A stretch of 55,745 nucleotides of DNA from Kitasatospora phosalacinea (GTDB lineage Bacteria; Actinomycetota; Actinomycetes; Streptomycetales; Streptomycetaceae): NCBI RefSeq assembly GCF_000717185.1, contig NZ_JNYE01000039.1, positions 1-55,745 of the forward strand. The letters are read 5' to 3'. A model generated the notes under the pieces. The model worked only from the letters and a program-made list of their open reading frames with translations, did no database searches and had not been told where the DNA came from. Shown here piece by piece: positions 32,909 through 40,041 of the stretch; the first letter of the stretch is position 1; each line of letters opens with the position of its first letter. The position numbers and the translations under genes are program-made.

Positions 32909-34213
32909 TCAGTTCTCCTCGGCAGGGCGGCGGTGGTTGTTCAGGATCAGGTGGCCGACGGCCGTGTTGGACGCCGGGACGTGGTAGAAGCGGTGCTCGA
33001 CGTCCACGCCGCCGCCGTCGTCGACGTCGCTCAGCGCGCCGCGCGCGATCAGCCACATCACCAGCTCGATGCCCTCCGAGCCGGCCTCCTCGACGTACTC
33101 CAGGTGCGGCACCCGGGCCAGGCCCGCCGGGTCGGCGACCAGTCGGTCCAGGAAGGCGTTGTCCCACTCCCGGTTGATCAACCCGGCGCGCGGGCCCTGC
33201 AGTTGGTGGCTCATCCCGCCGGTGCCCCACACCTGGACGTCCAGCGGGCGCGGGTAGGACTCGATCGCCCGGCGCAGCGCCCGGCCCAGCTCGAAGCAGC
33301 GCGCCCCCGACGGCACCGGGTACTGCACCACGTTGACGTGCAGCGGGATCACCTTGCACGGCCACTTCTCCACCTCGCCGAACAGCAGCGACAGCGGCAC
33401 CGTCAGCCCGTGGTCGACCGGCATCTCGTTGGCCAGCGTCAGGTCGAAGTCGTCCTGGATCAGGCAGTGCGCCAGGTGCGCGGCCAGCTCCGGGTCGCCC
33501 TCGATGCCCGGCACCGGGCGCGGCCCGTAGCCCTCGTCGGCGGTCGGGTAGGCGGCGCCGGTGCCCAGCACGAAGGTCGGGACCAGCGAGAGGTCGAAGG
33601 CGCTGGCGTGGTCGTTGTAGACCAGGACGACCACGTCGGGGGTGTGCTCGGCGGCCCACCGCCGGGAGTGCTCGTAGCCCGCGAACACCGGCTGCCAGTA
33701 CGGCTCCCCGGCCTTGCCGTGGTCCAGCGCGGCGCCGATCGCCGGGACGTGCGAGGTGAACACGGCGGCCGAGACGGCGGCGTGCTCGGCGGGCGGGGTG
33801 TCGGCGGCGTGCGCGGCCTCCAGCACGGCGTGGTCGATCCGGCTGGTCGGGGCGGTGGCCGAACGGCCGCCGGAGACCATCATGTCCCGGTACTCCTGCT
33901 CGGTCATGCCGGTCATCGAGCCCGCCATCTGCTGGAACGAGAACCCCAGCGTGGCGCCCCACTTGGCGAGGAAGTAGATGTTCCCGCCCTCGCGCATCGC
34001 CGCGTTCAGGTCCCGCTCCAGCAGGGCCCGCTTCTGCTCCTCGCGCAGCGGCCAGGCGTCCAGGTAGGCACGCTCGTCGGCCAGGTACGCGGCCCGGTTC
34101 TCGGCCGTCATCAGCGACATGCAGAACTGGTTGAGGTGGTAGCCGCGGGCCGACTGCTCGGCGTCGAAGATCGTCGTGCCGGGGACCAGCCGGTAGCTTC
34201 GGTCGATCGCCAT
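32909..34213 (-). CDS. ligAB: Protocatechuate 4,5-dioxygenase, fused alpha and beta subunits (LigAB)
   Basis: The 434-residue protein fuses a LigA-like helical domain (residues about 1-125: RGYHLNQFCMSLM, NIYFLAKWGATLGFSFQQMA) to a LigB extradiol dioxygenase domain (about 148-425). Candidate Fe(II) ligands and base are H155, H202, H336 and E383; their spacing (47, 181 and 228 from the first) nearly equals that of LigB H12, H61, H195 and E242. It opens the protocatechuate ring meta to CHMS. Natural A-B fusion is best known in gallate dioxygenases (DesB/GalA), so gallate is a possible alternative substrate. ATG 34213 follows GAAGGGAG. Confidence 0.9.
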   Translation of the reverse strand: MAIDRSYRLVPGTTIFDAEQSARGYHLNQFCMSLMTAENRAAYLADERAYLDAWPLREEQKRALLERDLNAAMREGGNIYFLAKWGATLGFSFQQMAGSMTGMTEQEYRDMMVSGGRSATAPTSRIDHAVLEAAHAADTPPAEHAAVSAAVFTSHVPAIGAALDHGKAGEPYWQPVFAGYEHSRRWAAEHTPDVVVLVYNDHASAFDLSLVPTFVLGTGAAYPTADEGYGPRPVPGIEGDPELAAHLAHCLIQDDFDLTLANEMPVDHGLTVPLSLLFGEVEKWPCKVIPLHVNVVQYPVPSGARCFELGRALRRAIESYPRPLDVQVWGTGGMSHQLQGPRAGLINREWDNAFLDRLVADPAGLARVPHLEYVEEAGSEGIELVMWLIARGALSDVDDGGGVDVEHRFYHVPASNTAVGHLILNNHRRPAEEN

Positions 34214-34218
34214 GCCGG

Positions 34219-35139
34219 TCAACTCCCTTCGTTCTCGGGCCAGTAGAGGCGCATCGGGTTGTCCACCAGCAGCCGCCGGCGCAGCTCGGCGGTGGGTGCG
34301 ACATGGGAGAGGAAGTCGACCAGCAGGCCGTCGTCCGGCATGTGGTCCCTCAGGTTGGGGTGCGGCCAGTCGGTGCCCCACAGCACCCGGTCGGGGAACT
34401 CCGCGACCACCCGGCGGGCGAACGGCACCACGTCCCGGTACGCGTCGCGCTCGCCGTCCAGGGCGGGCGGGCCGGCCAGCGAGAGCCGCTCCGGGCAGCT
34501 GACCTTGCACCAGACGTCGTCCCGGGCCCGCAGGAAGGACAGGAACCCGGCGAACTCCGGGCCGTCGACGTCCTCGGAGACGTCCGGGCGGCCCAGGTGG
34601 TCGACCACTAGCGGCACCGGGATCGACAGGAAGAACTCGCGCAGCTCGGCGAGGTCGGCGGCCTCGAAGTACAGCACCACGTGCCAGCCCAGCGGGGCGA
34701 TCCGCTCCACCACGTCCCACAGGTCCGCGCGCGGGGTGACGTCCACCAGGCGGCGCACGAAGTTGAACCGCACCCCGCGCACCCCGGCCCCGTGCAGCTC
34801 GCGCAGCTCGGCGTCCGACACGCCCGGCTTCACGGTGGCCACGCCGCGGGCCCGGCCGCCGGAGCGGCGCAGCGCGTCCACCAGGGCCCGGTTGTCGGCG
34901 CCGTGGCAGGTCGCCTGCACGATCACGTTGCGGGCGAAGCCCAGGTGGTCGCGCAGGGCGAACAGCTGCTCGGCGGAGGCGTCGCACGGCGTGTACTTGC
35001 GCTCCGGCGCGTACGGGAACGCGGCCGCCGGGCCGAACACGTGGCAGTGCGCGTCCACCGCGCCCGCGGGGAGCTCCAGGGAGGGGCGGCTGGGGGAGGG
35101 GTGCCAGTCCAGCCAGCCCGGGGTCTTCTGCTGGTCCAC
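34219..35139 (-). CDS. ligI: 2-pyrone-4,6-dicarboxylate hydrolase (LigI)
   Basis: The 306-residue amidohydrolase-superfamily lactonase has the expected residues: H31 and H33 (DAHCHVFGP), H181 (VVDHLGRPD) and D257 (WGTDWPHPN), at positions that fit the characterised LigI. It hydrolyses PDC to 4-oxalomesaconate. It starts at GTG 35139 with GAGGA within the end of ligK, 5 bp after that gene's stop, so expression is tightly coupled. It lies in its pathway group between ligK and ligAB. Confidence 0.92.
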   Translation of the reverse strand: MDQQKTPGWLDWHPSPSRPSLELPAGAVDAHCHVFGPAAAFPYAPERKYTPCDASAEQLFALRDHLGFARNVIVQATCHGADNRALVDALRRSGGRARGVATVKPGVSDAELRELHGAGVRGVRFNFVRRLVDVTPRADLWDVVERIAPLGWHVVLYFEAADLAELREFFLSIPVPLVVDHLGRPDVSEDVDGPEFAGFLSFLRARDDVWCKVSCPERLSLAGPPALDGERDAYRDVVPFARRVVAEFPDRVLWGTDWPHPNLRDHMPDDGLLVDFLSHVAPTAELRRRLLVDNPMRLYWPENEGS

Positions 35140-35144
35140 GGTGA

Positions 35145-35831
35145 TCAGTCCTCGTAGCGCAGGCCGAGCTCGGCCAGCGGGCCGCGCATCGCGTACATGT
35201 CCAGGCCGAGTTCGCCCGCGCGCAGCCGCTCGCGCTTGACCGCCTCGTTGGCCTCCCGCTGCGCCGACGCCTCGGCGGTCTCGGCGGCCCGCTCGCGCGG
35301 CACCACTACCACGCCGTCCGCGTCCGCCAGCACCACGTCGCCCGGCCGCACCAGCGCGTTGGCGCACACCACCGGCACGTTGACCGAGCCCAGGGTGGCC
35401 TTCACCGTGCCCCGGGCGTTGACCGCCCGCGAGAACACCGGGAAGTCCATCGCCGCCAGGTCCGCGACGTCCCGCACCCCGCCGTCGATCACCAGGCCCG
35501 CGCAGCCCCGGGAGCGCAGCGAGGTCGCCAGCAGCTCGCCGAAGAACCCGTCCTCGCTCTCCGTCGTGCAGGCCGCCACCACCACGTCCCCCGGCCGGAC
35601 CTGCTCCGCCGCGACGTGCAGCATCCAGTTGTCGCCCGGCTGCAGCAGCACGGTGACCGCCGGGCCGCACAGCCGCGCCGACGGGTACACCGGGCGCAGG
35701 TACGGGCGGGTCAGGCCGGTGCGGCCCATCGCCTCGTGGACGGTGGCCGTGCCGAAGGCCGCCAGCGCGGCCACCGCGGCCGGGTCGGGCCGCTCGATCT
35801 TCGTGCGGACGACACCGAGTTCGGTGTGCAT
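35145..35831 (-). CDS. ligK: 4-carboxy-4-hydroxy-2-oxoadipate aldolase (LigK, RraA-like fold)
   Basis: The 228-residue class II metal-dependent aldolase of the RraA-like family has the active-site loop LVIDGGVRDVADL (Arg and Asp for pyruvate and metal), the GDNWMLHVAAEQVRPGDVVV block and GDVVLADADGVVVVP. The reaction splits CHA into pyruvate and oxaloacetate and ends the 4,5-cleavage route; such enzymes also decarboxylate oxaloacetate. RraA itself is shorter and lacks this genomic context. ATG 35831 has GGAGGAG upstream, the strongest ribosome binding site of the operon. Confidence 0.9.
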   Translation of the reverse strand: MHTELGVVRTKIERPDPAAVAALAAFGTATVHEAMGRTGLTRPYLRPVYPSARLCGPAVTVLLQPGDNWMLHVAAEQVRPGDVVVAACTTESEDGFFGELLATSLRSRGCAGLVIDGGVRDVADLAAMDFPVFSRAVNARGTVKATLGSVNVPVVCANALVRPGDVVLADADGVVVVPRERAAETAEASAQREANEAVKRERLRAGELGLDMYAMRGPLAELGLRYED

Positions 35832-35860
35832 GGGTCTCTCCTCCTGGGGGTCGGGGGCGG

Positions 35861-36895
35861 TCAGCGGACTTCGGGGCGCGCGGCGAGGCGGGCGGCCAGC
35901 CGGGGGTGCACGCGCAGCGCGTTGCCCGCGTACACCGCGGCCCGCTGCGCGTCGGTGAGGCGGTCGGTGGCGTCCACGTACCGCCGGGTGTCGTCGAAGT
36001 GGTGGCCGGTCAGCGGGTCCACGCCCCGGACGGCGCCGATCATCTCGCTGGCGAACAGCACGCCCTCGGACGGCACCACCGAGGCCAGCAGGTCGATGCC
36101 CGGCTGGTGGTAGACGCAGGTGTCGAAGAAGACGTTGGTGCCCACCAGCTCCTCCGGCGTCGGCCCGCCCAGCGCCTGCGCCAGCCCGCGGAAGCGCCCC
36201 CAGTGGTAGGGCACCGCGCCGCCGCCGTGCGGGACGACCAGCCGCAGCGTCGGGAAGTCCGCGAACAGGTTCCCCTGCAGCAGCTGCATGAACGCGGTGG
36301 TGTCGGCGTTCAGGTAGTGCGCGCCGGTGGTGTGGAACGCCGGGTTGCAGGACGTCGACACGTGCACCATCGCCGGGACGTCGTACTCCACCAGCGCCTC
36401 GTACAGCGGGTACCAGCAGCGGTCGGTCAGCGGCGGCGCGCTCCAGTGCCCGCCCGACGGGTCCGGGTTGAGGTTCACCGAGACCGCGCCCAGCTCCTCC
36501 ACCGCCCGCCGCAGCTCCGGCAGGCAGCTCGCCGGGTCGACGCCCGGCGACTGCGGCAGCATCGCGCCCGGCGCGAAGCGCTCCGGGAACAGCACGGAGA
36601 CCCGGTGCACCAGGTCGTTGCAGATCCGCGCCCAGGCCGCCGAGACCGCGAAGTCGCCGACGTGGTGCGCCATGAAACTGGCCCGCGGCGAGAAGACCGT
36701 CAGGTCGGTGCCGCGCTCGTCCATCAGCCGCAGCTGGTTGGACTCGATCGCCTCCCGCAGCTCGTCGTCGGAGATCCGCAGGTCGGCAGGGTCGGGGGCG
36801 CTGCCGGGGTCGCCCGCGGCGGCGCTCTGGCGCTCGCGCCAGGCGGCGAGCTGCGGCGGGGCGGTGGTGAAGTGGCCGTGCGCGTCGATGATCAC
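35861..36895 (-). CDS. ligJ: 4-oxalomesaconate hydratase (LigJ, amidohydrolase superfamily)
   Basis: The 344-residue zinc-dependent hydratase opens IIDAHGHFTTAP (H6, H8). It shares long blocks with what I recall of LigJ: NQLRLMDERGTDLTVFSPRA, NLNPDPSGGHWSAPPLTDR, VPHGGGAVPYHWGRFRGLA, FFDTCVYHQPGIDLLA and GAVRGVDPLTGHHFDDTRRY. It hydrates the isomerised oxalomesaconate to 4-carboxy-4-hydroxy-2-oxoadipate. It starts at GTG 36895, 26 bp after pobA. The partner isomerase LigU/GalD is not seen nearby. Confidence 0.92.
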   Translation of the reverse strand: MIIDAHGHFTTAPPQLAAWRERQSAAAGDPGSAPDPADLRISDDELREAIESNQLRLMDERGTDLTVFSPRASFMAHHVGDFAVSAAWARICNDLVHRVSVLFPERFAPGAMLPQSPGVDPASCLPELRRAVEELGAVSVNLNPDPSGGHWSAPPLTDRCWYPLYEALVEYDVPAMVHVSTSCNPAFHTTGAHYLNADTTAFMQLLQGNLFADFPTLRLVVPHGGGAVPYHWGRFRGLAQALGGPTPEELVGTNVFFDTCVYHQPGIDLLASVVPSEGVLFASEMIGAVRGVDPLTGHHFDDTRRYVDATDRLTDAQRAAVYAGNALRVHPRLAARLAARPEVR

Positions 36896-36921
36896 GGGAA
36901 GTCTCCTGGAAGTCGGGGGAT

Positions 36922-38136
36922 TCAGGCGGAGGCCGGCCAGCCGGTGTACTGCTCGGCCAGGTACGCGCGGCCCGCGCGGGTGCCCACCACGCCGTCCAGC
37001 TCGCCCAGTTGGCGGCGCAGCTCGAACGGCGAGGCGTCCGGCGCGGTGTGCAGCAGGCGGGTCATCCAGGACGAGAAGTGCTGGGCCCGCCAGATCCGGC
37101 GCAGCGCGAGCGGCTGGTAGTCGGCCAGCGCCGCCTCCCCCTCGGCGCCCAGCGCCCGCAGCAGCACGCCCGCCAGCACCTTGACGTCGTGCAGCGCCAG
37201 GTTCAGCCCGCGCGCGCCGGTCGGCGGCACGGTGTGCGCGGCGTCGCCCGCCAGCAGCAGCGAACCCCAGCGCATCGGCTCCTGCACGAAGGACCGGAAG
37301 CGCAGCACCGACCGCTCCAGGACCGGGCCCTCGACCAGCCGGAAACCGTCCTCGCCCGCGACCCGGGCCTGCAGGGTCTCCCAGATCCGCCCGTCCGGCC
37401 AGTCCTCGGTCCGCTCGTCCGGGTCGCACTGGAAGTACATCCGCTGCACCGACTCCGTCCGCCGGCTGATCAGCGCGAACCCGTGCTCCGAGTGCGCGTA
37501 CACCAACTCCGGTGCGCTGGCCGGGGCCCGGACCAGCACGCCGAACCAGGCGAACGGGTACTCGGTGCCGTAGCGGGTGCGCAGCGCCTCCGGGACGAGG
37601 CCGCGGCAGGTGCTGCGCGAACCGTCCGCGCCGACCACGTAGCGGGCCCGCAGCTCGTGCCGCGTCCCGTCCGCCGCGGTGAAGCGCACCCGCGGGCGGT
37701 CGGTGCCCACGTCCAGCACCTCGGTGCCGCGGACGCCGAAGTGCACCGTTCCGCCGTCGCGCTCGCGGGCGTCCGCCAGGTCGGTGAAGACCTCGGTCTG
37801 CGGGTACAGCCACACCGAGGCGCCCACCAGCTCGCGGAAGTCGATCCGGTGCGCCCGGCCGCCGAAGCGCAGCTCGGTGCCGCCGTGCTCGTGGCCCTCG
37901 CGCAGGATCCGGTCGCCCACCCCGGTCTCCACCAGGTCGCGGGCCGCGTCCGCCTCCAGGATGCCCGCCCGGTGGGTGGTGGCGATCTCCTCCCGGGTGC
38001 GCAGGTCGAGCGCCACCGCGTCCACGCCCGCCCGGCCCAGCCGGTGGGCCAGCATCAGCCCGGCGGGCCCCGCACCGACCACCGCGACGGGCACCTCGGT
38101 GACGGTGTCGACCGGGTCGACGACGGATTCGGGCAT
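36922..38136 (-). CDS. pobA: 4-hydroxybenzoate 3-monooxygenase (PobA)
   Basis: The 404-residue class A flavoprotein has the FAD Rossmann motif VVGAGPAGLMLAHRLG (residues 19-34), the DG motif VVGADGSRSTCRG and the GD motif LLLAGDAAHTVPPTGARGLN. Length and the RAGILE and QTEVFTDL segments fit PobA. It hydroxylates 4-hydroxybenzoate to protocatechuate with NAD(P)H and O2, feeding the ring-cleavage enzymes downstream. It is the first gene of the operon; a TTTCCG-CGGAAA palindrome lies about 100 bp upstream. ATG 38136 is the family start. Confidence 0.9.
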   Translation of the reverse strand: MPESVVDPVDTVTEVPVAVVGAGPAGLMLAHRLGRAGVDAVALDLRTREEIATTHRAGILEADAARDLVETGVGDRILREGHEHGGTELRFGGRAHRIDFRELVGASVWLYPQTEVFTDLADARERDGGTVHFGVRGTEVLDVGTDRPRVRFTAADGTRHELRARYVVGADGSRSTCRGLVPEALRTRYGTEYPFAWFGVLVRAPASAPELVYAHSEHGFALISRRTESVQRMYFQCDPDERTEDWPDGRIWETLQARVAGEDGFRLVEGPVLERSVLRFRSFVQEPMRWGSLLLAGDAAHTVPPTGARGLNLALHDVKVLAGVLLRALGAEGEAALADYQPLALRRIWRAQHFSSWMTRLLHTAPDASPFELRRQLGELDGVVGTRAGRAYLAEQYTGWPASA

Positions 38137-38232
38137 GACGGCTCCAGGGCGCGGCGGGGTGAGGGTGGCGGCCCGGACGAGGTCCGGCCCGCCCCGAACG
38201 TTGGCAGCCCGCCGCACCGCCCGTCCGCACCC

Positions 38233-38249
38233 TTTCCGCCTGACGGAAA
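38233..38249. promoter_or_regulatory. Candidate IclR operator upstream of pobA
   Basis: TTTCCG (38233-38238) and CGGAAA (38244-38249) form a palindrome around CCTGA in the 154-bp gap between the IclR gene and pobA. The TTCCG/CGGAA form is typical of IclR-family sites. It is the only clear palindrome in this gap. Confidence 0.6.
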
Positions 38250-38290
38250 CGCCCTGCGCCCGGCTTCCCCCGCCGCGCAGACTGGACCCG

Positions 38291-39067
38291 TCAGAGTGCC
38301 GTGCGGGCCCGCCGCCCCAACTCCTCGGAGATCCCGTGCACCGCCCGCAGCAGCGGCTCCCGCAACCCCCGCGCCCGCTCCGCGCCGCGCGCCGCCACCA
38401 CGATCCCCAGCGCCGCGCCCACCGGACCCGCCCGGCCGGTCCGCACCGGCGCGGCCACCGCCACCGTGCTCTCCGACAGCTGACGGTCGCTCACGAACAC
38501 CTGCTCCCGGCGGATCAGGTCCAGCTGCGCCCGCAGCGTCCGCGGGTCGGTGACCGTGTGCGGCGTCCAGGCGCGCAGCGGCGCCGCCAGCACCTCCTCC
38601 TGGAACTCGCGCGGCGCGTGCGCCAGCAGCACCCGGCCCATCCCGGTCGAGGCCACCGGGAAGCGGGTGCCCACCATCGTCAGCAGTTCCACCGAGCGGT
38701 GCCCCGCGATCCGCTCCACGAACACCAGCTCGGTGCCCTCGCGCACCGCCAGCTGGATGTTCTCGTGCGTCGCCTCGTACAGGTCCTGCATGAACGGCAG
38801 CGCCGCGTCCCGCAGGATCTGGGTCCGCGGACACCCCGAGGCGATCTCCCACAGCCGCAGCCCCACGTGCCACGAGCCGTCCTCGGCCCGCTCCAGCGCG
38901 CCCCAGGACGCCAGCTCCGCCACCACCCGGTGCGCCGTGCTCACCGCCAGGCCCGTGCACTGCGCGATCTCCGACAGCGTCCGCGACGGGTGCTCGCGGT
39001 CGAACACCGCCAGCACCTGGAGGACCTTGCCCGCCGCCGTAACCCGGTTCGCACCCATCCCGCTCAT
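38291..39067 (-). CDS. IclR-family regulator (PcaU/PobR-like)
   Basis: The 258-residue regulator has an N-terminal winged helix (AAGKVLQVLAVFDREHPSRT, then LSEIAQCTGLAVSTAHRVVA, residues about 10-60). The C-terminal IclR effector domain includes HENIQLAVREGTELVFVERI and PVASTGMGRVLLAHAP. It lies directly upstream of pobA on the same strand, where aromatic-acid IclR regulators usually act as activators responding to 4-hydroxybenzoate or protocatechuate. The start is ATG 39067 or ATG 39058; neither has a strong ribosome binding site. Confidence 0.88.
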   Translation of the reverse strand: MSGMGANRVTAAGKVLQVLAVFDREHPSRTLSEIAQCTGLAVSTAHRVVAELASWGALERAEDGSWHVGLRLWEIASGCPRTQILRDAALPFMQDLYEATHENIQLAVREGTELVFVERIAGHRSVELLTMVGTRFPVASTGMGRVLLAHAPREFQEEVLAAPLRAWTPHTVTDPRTLRAQLDLIRREQVFVSDRQLSESTVAVAAPVRTGRAGPVGAALGIVVAARGAERARGLREPLLRAVHGISEELGRRARTAL

Positions 39068-39105
39068 CCCGCCAGTCTCGCACCCCGCCCGTGGAGGAAA
39101 CCCCC

Positions 39106-39783
39106 GTGCACCTGCTCGCCCTGACCTCGATGGCCGTCCGCCCCGTCCTCGCCGACCTCGCCCCGCTGCTGCCCCCTGCCGTCCGCTTCGAGGCCGCGGG
39201 CGGCGTCGAGACCGCCCGCCGGATCCGCGACGGCGCGAGCGCCGACCTCGCCGTGCTCGCCGCCGACGCGCTCGCCGCGCTGCACGCCGAAGGGCTCGCC
39301 GGGGCGCCCCGGCCGCTGTGGGACTCCGCGACCGTCGCCGCCGTCCCCGCCGACGCACCGCCCGCCGCCCTGGACACCGTCGCCGACCTGCGCGCCCTGC
39401 TCACCACCGCCCGCACCGTCGCCCACTCCACCGGCCCCAGCGGCACCGCCCTCCTCGCCCTGGTCGACCGGCTCGGCCTCGCCGGCCGCGTCCGCCTCCT
39501 CCAGGCCCCGCCCGGCACCCCCGCCGGGACCCTGCTCGCCGACGGCCGCGCCGACCTCGCCTTCCAGCAGCACAGCGAACTCGCCGGCCTCCCCGGCGTC
39601 CGCGTCCTCGGCCCGCTGCCCGGCGACACCGCCATCACCTCCACCTTCGCTGCCGCCGTCCTCACCGCCTCCCCCCGCCCCGGCCCCGCCCGCGCCCTGC
39701 TCGACCTGCTCGGCCTGCTCGCCTCCGACGCGGCCGCCCCCGCCGCCCTGGCCCGCGGCATGCGCCCGCACGTCCCGCGCTGA
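39106..39783 (+). CDS. ModA-like substrate-binding-domain protein without signal peptide
   Basis: The 225-residue protein has the type 2 periplasmic-binding fold pattern (VHLLALTSMAVRPVLADLAP, DLAVLAADALAALH, SGTALLALVDRLGLAGRVRL, ADLAFQQHSELAGLPGVRVL), most like molybdate-binding ModA. No signal peptide or lipobox is visible, so it is probably cytoplasmic. GTG 39106 is preferred because GGAGGAA at 39093-39099 fits as its ribosome binding site; an in-frame GTG at 39091 does not. It is divergent from the IclR gene of the Lig operon, so it may bind or isomerise a pathway intermediate. The stop lies in a 16-bp repeat. Confidence 0.75.
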   Translation: MHLLALTSMAVRPVLADLAPLLPPAVRFEAAGGVETARRIRDGASADLAVLAADALAALHAEGLAGAPRPLWDSATVAAVPADAPPAALDTVADLRALLTTARTVAHSTGPSGTALLALVDRLGLAGRVRLLQAPPGTPAGTLLADGRADLAFQQHSELAGLPGVRVLGPLPGDTAITSTFAAAVLTASPRPGPARALLDLLGLLASDAAAPAALARGMRPHVPR

Positions 39784-39889
39784 ACCGGCACCGTGCTGAA
39801 CCGGCCTCGTGCTGAACCGGCCCCGTGCTGAACCGGCCTCGTGCTGAACCGGCCCCGTGCTGAAGCGGCACCGCGCTGAACCGGCCCGG
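39779..39889. repeat. 16-bp tandem repeat, 7 copies, starting at a stop codon
   Basis: Units of GCTGAACCGGCMYCGT run head to tail from 39779; M and Y vary, and copies 6 and 7 are slightly diverged. The first TGA (39781-39783) is the stop of the ModA-like gene. Because 16 is not a multiple of 3, later TGAs occur in all three frames. Confidence 0.9.
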
Positions 39890-39912
39890 AAGCCCGGCCC
39901 CCCGGGAAGGGG

Positions 39913-39941
39913 TTGACGGGAGGGCGGCGAAGGGCTGCGAT
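39913..39941 (+). promoter_or_regulatory. Promoter for the type III PKS-like gene
   Basis: -35 TTGACG (39913-39918), a 17-bp spacer and -10 TGCGAT (39936-39941). It lies just downstream of the 16-bp repeat array and about 95 bp before the ATG at 40042. Confidence 0.5.
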
Positions 39942-40041
39942 GATCCCGTACGCGCCCGTGCGTACACCGAGCGACCGTGCGCGGAAGGTTCCCGGACGCG
40001 GCCGCCCGGCCCAGTCGCGCCGACCCGGGGGAGTCCCGCCG

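Noticed and set aside
32909..34213. LigAB as a gallate-specific dioxygenase only
   Set aside because: Fusion alone suggests gallate enzymes, but pobA as first gene and ligC in the operon argue for protocatechuate as main substrate; kept as an alternative.
39779..39889. Possible CRISPR or integron attachment array
   Set aside because: 16-bp units directly abut each other, no spacers and no cas or integrase genes nearby.
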